A stretch of 64,000 nucleotides of DNA, taken from Embiotoca jacksoni. Lineage: Eukaryota > Chordata > Actinopteri > Embiotocidae. The position numbers were made by a program, and so were the translations under genes. How positions within the stretch are numbered: the stretch's first letter is position 1; every line of letters starts with the position of its first letter. Under the pieces are notes generated by a model. That model made no database searches. It had not been told where the DNA came from and saw nothing but the letters and a program-made list of their open reading frames with translations. Location: assembly GCA_022577435.1 (NCBI GenBank), contig JAKOON010000011.1, positions 7,099,501 to 7,163,500 of the forward strand, written 5' to 3'. Positions 60,989-64,000 of this stretch are shown here, in pieces.

Positions 60989-62439
60989 TCTCTATAGTGG
61001 CCAGTCAGAATGTTTATGCATTGTATTTTATAGTCTCTCAATAGCCTAATTTCTCCTTTAACATCCCAGCTTTTATTCGCCTGAATCTCTGTCACTGAAT
61101 TTGTGTTCAGCTCAGGGACTAGTTTTTTTTTTCTTCTCCACTGCTAGATCAGTACTTTGAGCTGTTAAAATTTCATGACTGTTGTCTCTGTGTGACAAAG
61201 AGCAACTGTGCTTTTATCTTTGATGGCTCTTACTGCTGAAGTGAGAATATAAAAACAACAAGCTTGCTCGTGGCCAGGGGAGCGATGCCAAGCTGCCAAG
61301 AGTTGCGAGGCATGATGCCCAACATGATGCTCATGAACCGCTCAGCTGGGTTGTTAAAAAACAACTAGCCATTGAATGTGAGCCTTAAGTAAAGACACCG
61401 CATGCAAATCAGCTGAAAAAATAATACATGCTTTGTTTTTCTTTCTCATTCAGTGAACCTCCTGTCTTGCTTGACTGACCAAACGCTCTGGTTTATATTT
61501 CATCCTGGGAGCTATGATCATTGTCAGGCTTTGTTTTAATAGGGCCTCTGTGAATGCAATGAATTTATCCAGGGCCACACACTCCTGTGTCAGATCGATT
61601 TAAACTAACATAAACAAGCACGTTCTCTCGTGCTGGTATTTAGGAAAGGTCATTAACTTAGGGAAATCATTTGGGGTTTCCAGTTTGGTTGGAGATAATA
61701 ACAGGCAGCCTCGATATTGATCTCCTCTCATCAACAAAGTGATTTTCTCTGAGAGCATGTTCTGTTTTTCTGGATACTCAGACGTGATATGAATACCAAT
61801 GCACATAAGCACAAATGCCCTCATGTACATGCTAATACACTAAATTAAGAGCGGAACTATGCATGTGTAGTCACTTGAGTCCTTGGTGAACCACAGGCCA
61901 TTACAGCGGTGTCGTCCTTTTACTCACTATCTTTTTTCTCTGTGAACGACCAAACGAGCTCACCTCTTTTAATGTTAGGTTGACAATTAGAACTGAGGAG
62001 AGGGCAGATAATCTTCAGACTGATTGCATCTGTGTGATCAAGAGAAAAGTAGTCTTTCAGGCTTTTGACTGCTTTCCAAGGACACCAATCGATGTGGAAG
62101 TGTCAGACCGTGGCAAACATGTCATTGTGGCTACATATTGCTATGTCATAAAAGTGTAGATGTCTATGGGGCAGAGACTAAAGAGAGCTGAAAAGTAAAG
62201 CAAATGTATGGCATCAGAGCTCAAAAGAGATGTGACAGAAAAGCAGAACTCTTTCATGTGTAATGTCACATAGATTGTCCTTTTGTAGCCACTACTCTGT
62301 ATCCACCAACAAATCTATACACTAATTTTAGCCAGTGCATCAAATTCGTCATGGTGCAATTGTAGTGCCAAAAGAAAAGTTTTCATTAGGGTGCAACATC
62401 TGGTAAACATGGATATTTTTTATGATTTATGATTATTTG
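60805..62439. other. gene-free DNA with a TA tract
   Basis: No supported exon. The interval from 61240 to 61580 is unique-looking with no coding signal. Confidence 0.5.
60952..60988. repeat. (TA)n microsatellite
   Basis: 37 bases of alternating TA with a C at 60966. Confidence 0.93.
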
Positions 62440-62600
62440 CCATCTATCCAGTCGATATTGAGATATTTTGCCAGATCACAGGTGATCACAAACGTTAATG
62501 GGAATCATCTTCTGAGGACTATGAGTGGTTTTTTTTTGTATTAAATAGTGGTTGAGATATTCAAGTCTGGAACAAAGAGGTGGACCAAACGAGAGATCAA
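62440..62600 (-). repeat. reverse-orientation fragment of the 45.7-kb dispersed repeat
   Basis: CCATCTATCCAGTCGATATT and GAGATATTCAAGTCTGGAAC then AAAGAGGTGGACC are the complement-side phrases of the TTTGGTCCAGA...TGGATGGATTG family seen at 45735. Two GAGATATT units about 95 bp apart reflect the subunit structure of that family. Confidence 0.55.
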
Positions 62601-62944
62601 ATGAACCACTATTTTCTATTCAATTTCTTTTATATTAAATGTATTTTAAAATGTATTAAAGTATGAAAAAAGTAAGCAGTCAGAATTTTGAGAATAATTT
62701 ATTTTATTCTTTCAAAGCAACACTATGACACTTATTGAACTGTGGCCACAAGTGAAAATTAGGAATAATGTTATTCAGTTATCATTAAGCTGAAGTGATT
62801 TGCTTCAAGGACTTGCCAGACCTGCATTCTGTATCTATTCTATTCTAGGCTATCAAATTTATTCCAATTGTATTTTGTAGTAATGAAGTAAATAAGATGC
62901 TTACAGTAAATGCATTGGAGTGAAAGTCTATATTCTATTTCGCG

Positions 62945-63045
62945 AATGTATGAGTAAAAGTGAAAATTGGCAGAAGTACAAACCCAAAGTAAAGTACAGA
63001 TACTCAAATAAAAATACTTAAGTGCTGTACCAAATATTATTACTT
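62945..63045. repeat. fragment of the 41.2-kb hAT family
   Basis: AATTGGCAGAAGTACAAACC, CAAAGTAAAGTACAGATACT and AATAAAAATACTTAAGTGCT GTACC carry the AAGTAC/GTACTT phrases of the hAT element at 41201 in the reverse orientation. No end or TSD is preserved. Confidence 0.5.
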
Positions 63046-63341
63046 TGTTATATTAGACCATTTGTAATTGTTGTAGTCCTCAGGGATATTTGGAGTTCCA
63101 CTTCTCCACATTGGTCAATATGTGTATTGGAGTTCCAATTTTTGTCAGAGTGATTTAAAAGATAGTAAACCTTATATTGAAAGAGCCACAAACTTTTATT
63201 TAAGACTAACTGAGAAATAGGGGAAAGCAAGTTTTCTAAAAGCCATTGCCTTTGCTTAATGTTTAAGTCATATCAACCTGTTGTTATATGTCCTCATTTC
63301 TATTTTAGTTGTACCTGTGCAGCAAAATCAGATTTATTGCA

Positions 63342-63423
<82 letters not shown>

Positions 63424-64000
63424 ACTTACATCTTTAAATTCAAACAACCTCCATAAAACAATATCACCTCCATTAGAGGGAAAAACAACTCTCCAGTCAA
63501 TACTTGTAAACTCCAAATTGTTGTCACTGAAAAATCAAACCCTGTAAAGGCTGCTATGTTGTTAGCGACTTATAGATTGGTCCTAAAATATATCAATCTG
63601 TTATATCTGGCGGTGACTGTATAACATCTGCTCTCGGTTAATGCTTTAGTATCGTTCAGCTGTGACATGATAATGTGACCTTGCTTATTTGTGCCCAGCT
63701 CACAGGCAAAATGTTGTGGAAGCCATTACACAAGTGGATCACTTTGGCTTTGAATTCTTTGAAGAATGCCATTTTCTCATGTTGCTTTGCATGGAATCTC
63801 TCTGTCCTTGCGATAGATGGGTAGTGCACTCTCACCCACATTTATTAGAGACCCGTCATTGCAAAAGAAAAGGGTATCGAAGGTTATCCTACTGATGCAA
63901 TGCATGATGATAAGACTGATTTAAGAATTCCACTGGCAGTGGGTTCTCAGGTGTCTTGGCAGAAGTGAGTTTCAAAAGCTTTTTTCACTGACATGAAATC
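63046..64000. other. gene-free DNA with a CA tract
   Basis: No supported exon. A 61-codon and a 68-codon frame overlap on opposite strands at 63656-63895 without motif. Confidence 0.5.
63345..63422. repeat. (CA)n microsatellite
   Basis: 78 bases of uninterrupted AC repeats. Confidence 0.98.

Overview
The window looks like nuclear DNA of a ray-finned (teleost, probably percomorph) fish. It is AT-rich, has no dense coding, and is full of long CA/TG, GATA, CT and TA microsatellites. It also carries repeat families I recognise from fish genomes: L2-type LINEs, hAT and Tc1 non-autonomous elements, a fish LTR, and long-TIR MITEs. Nothing bacterial or viral is visible: no operons, CRISPR arrays, tRNA or rRNA genes. 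Repeat family names come from memory of published fish repeats, not from a search. Element borders, terminal inverted repeats (TIRs) and target-site duplications (TSDs) are read directly from the bases.

The only gene start I can support well is on the plus strand near 30.5 kb. A CpG-richer, promoter-like interval (about 29.57-30.68 kb) is followed by an exon (30466-30664) with a good acceptor, an in-frame upstream stop, a well-placed ATG at 30616, a 16-residue signal-peptide-like hydrophobic stretch and a GTAAGA donor in phase 1. That pattern fits the first coding exon of a secreted or cell-surface protein with a long first intron. A non-coding exon may precede it (donor at 30008). I cannot name the gene. 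The left 29 kb would then be upstream DNA and the right 33 kb mostly intron 1. Two weaker exon candidates lie downstream on the same strand: a cysteine-rich open stretch (32812-32984) that is phase-compatible with the first exon, and a second signal-peptide-like start (47926-48010). An unexplained 117-codon minus-strand ORF lies at 11958-12311.

Region by region. 0-10 kb: a hAT-like MITE (2488-2983), a cluster of TTGGC/GCCAA sites (4776-4874), a CA tract, TA tracts and a LINE remnant (6670-6957). 9.6-14 kb: a MITE fragment, a truncated LTR, the orphan ORF and a LINE remnant with a Cys/His cluster. 14-24 kb: mostly featureless, with an AACAT pentanucleotide array, an older interspersed repeat and a small hairpin MITE. 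24.7-25.5 kb: two MITEs. 29.4-33.7 kb: C tracts, promoter and exon, a repeat block, the second-exon candidate and a GATA/CT microsatellite pair. 36-40 kb: a 201-bp tandem duplication, a Tc1-type MITE with TA ends, and a complete solo LTR (38943-39806) with a perfect 5-bp TSD. 40-44 kb: a long CA tract, a 32-base C run, a hAT non-autonomous element (41201-41771) with a perfect 8-bp TSD, and a long-TIR MITE (43275-43819). 45-52 kb: fragments of common fish repeats, a 3' L2 LINE on the minus strand (48041-48570) and another LINE scrap. 52-64 kb: gene-free, with several microsatellites, a MITE with about 85-bp imperfect TIRs (60257-60804) and repeat fragments.

No novel multi-gene system is visible. 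The most informative items are the first-exon/promoter structure, the intact solo LTR and hAT insertions with TSDs, and the two weak exon candidates.
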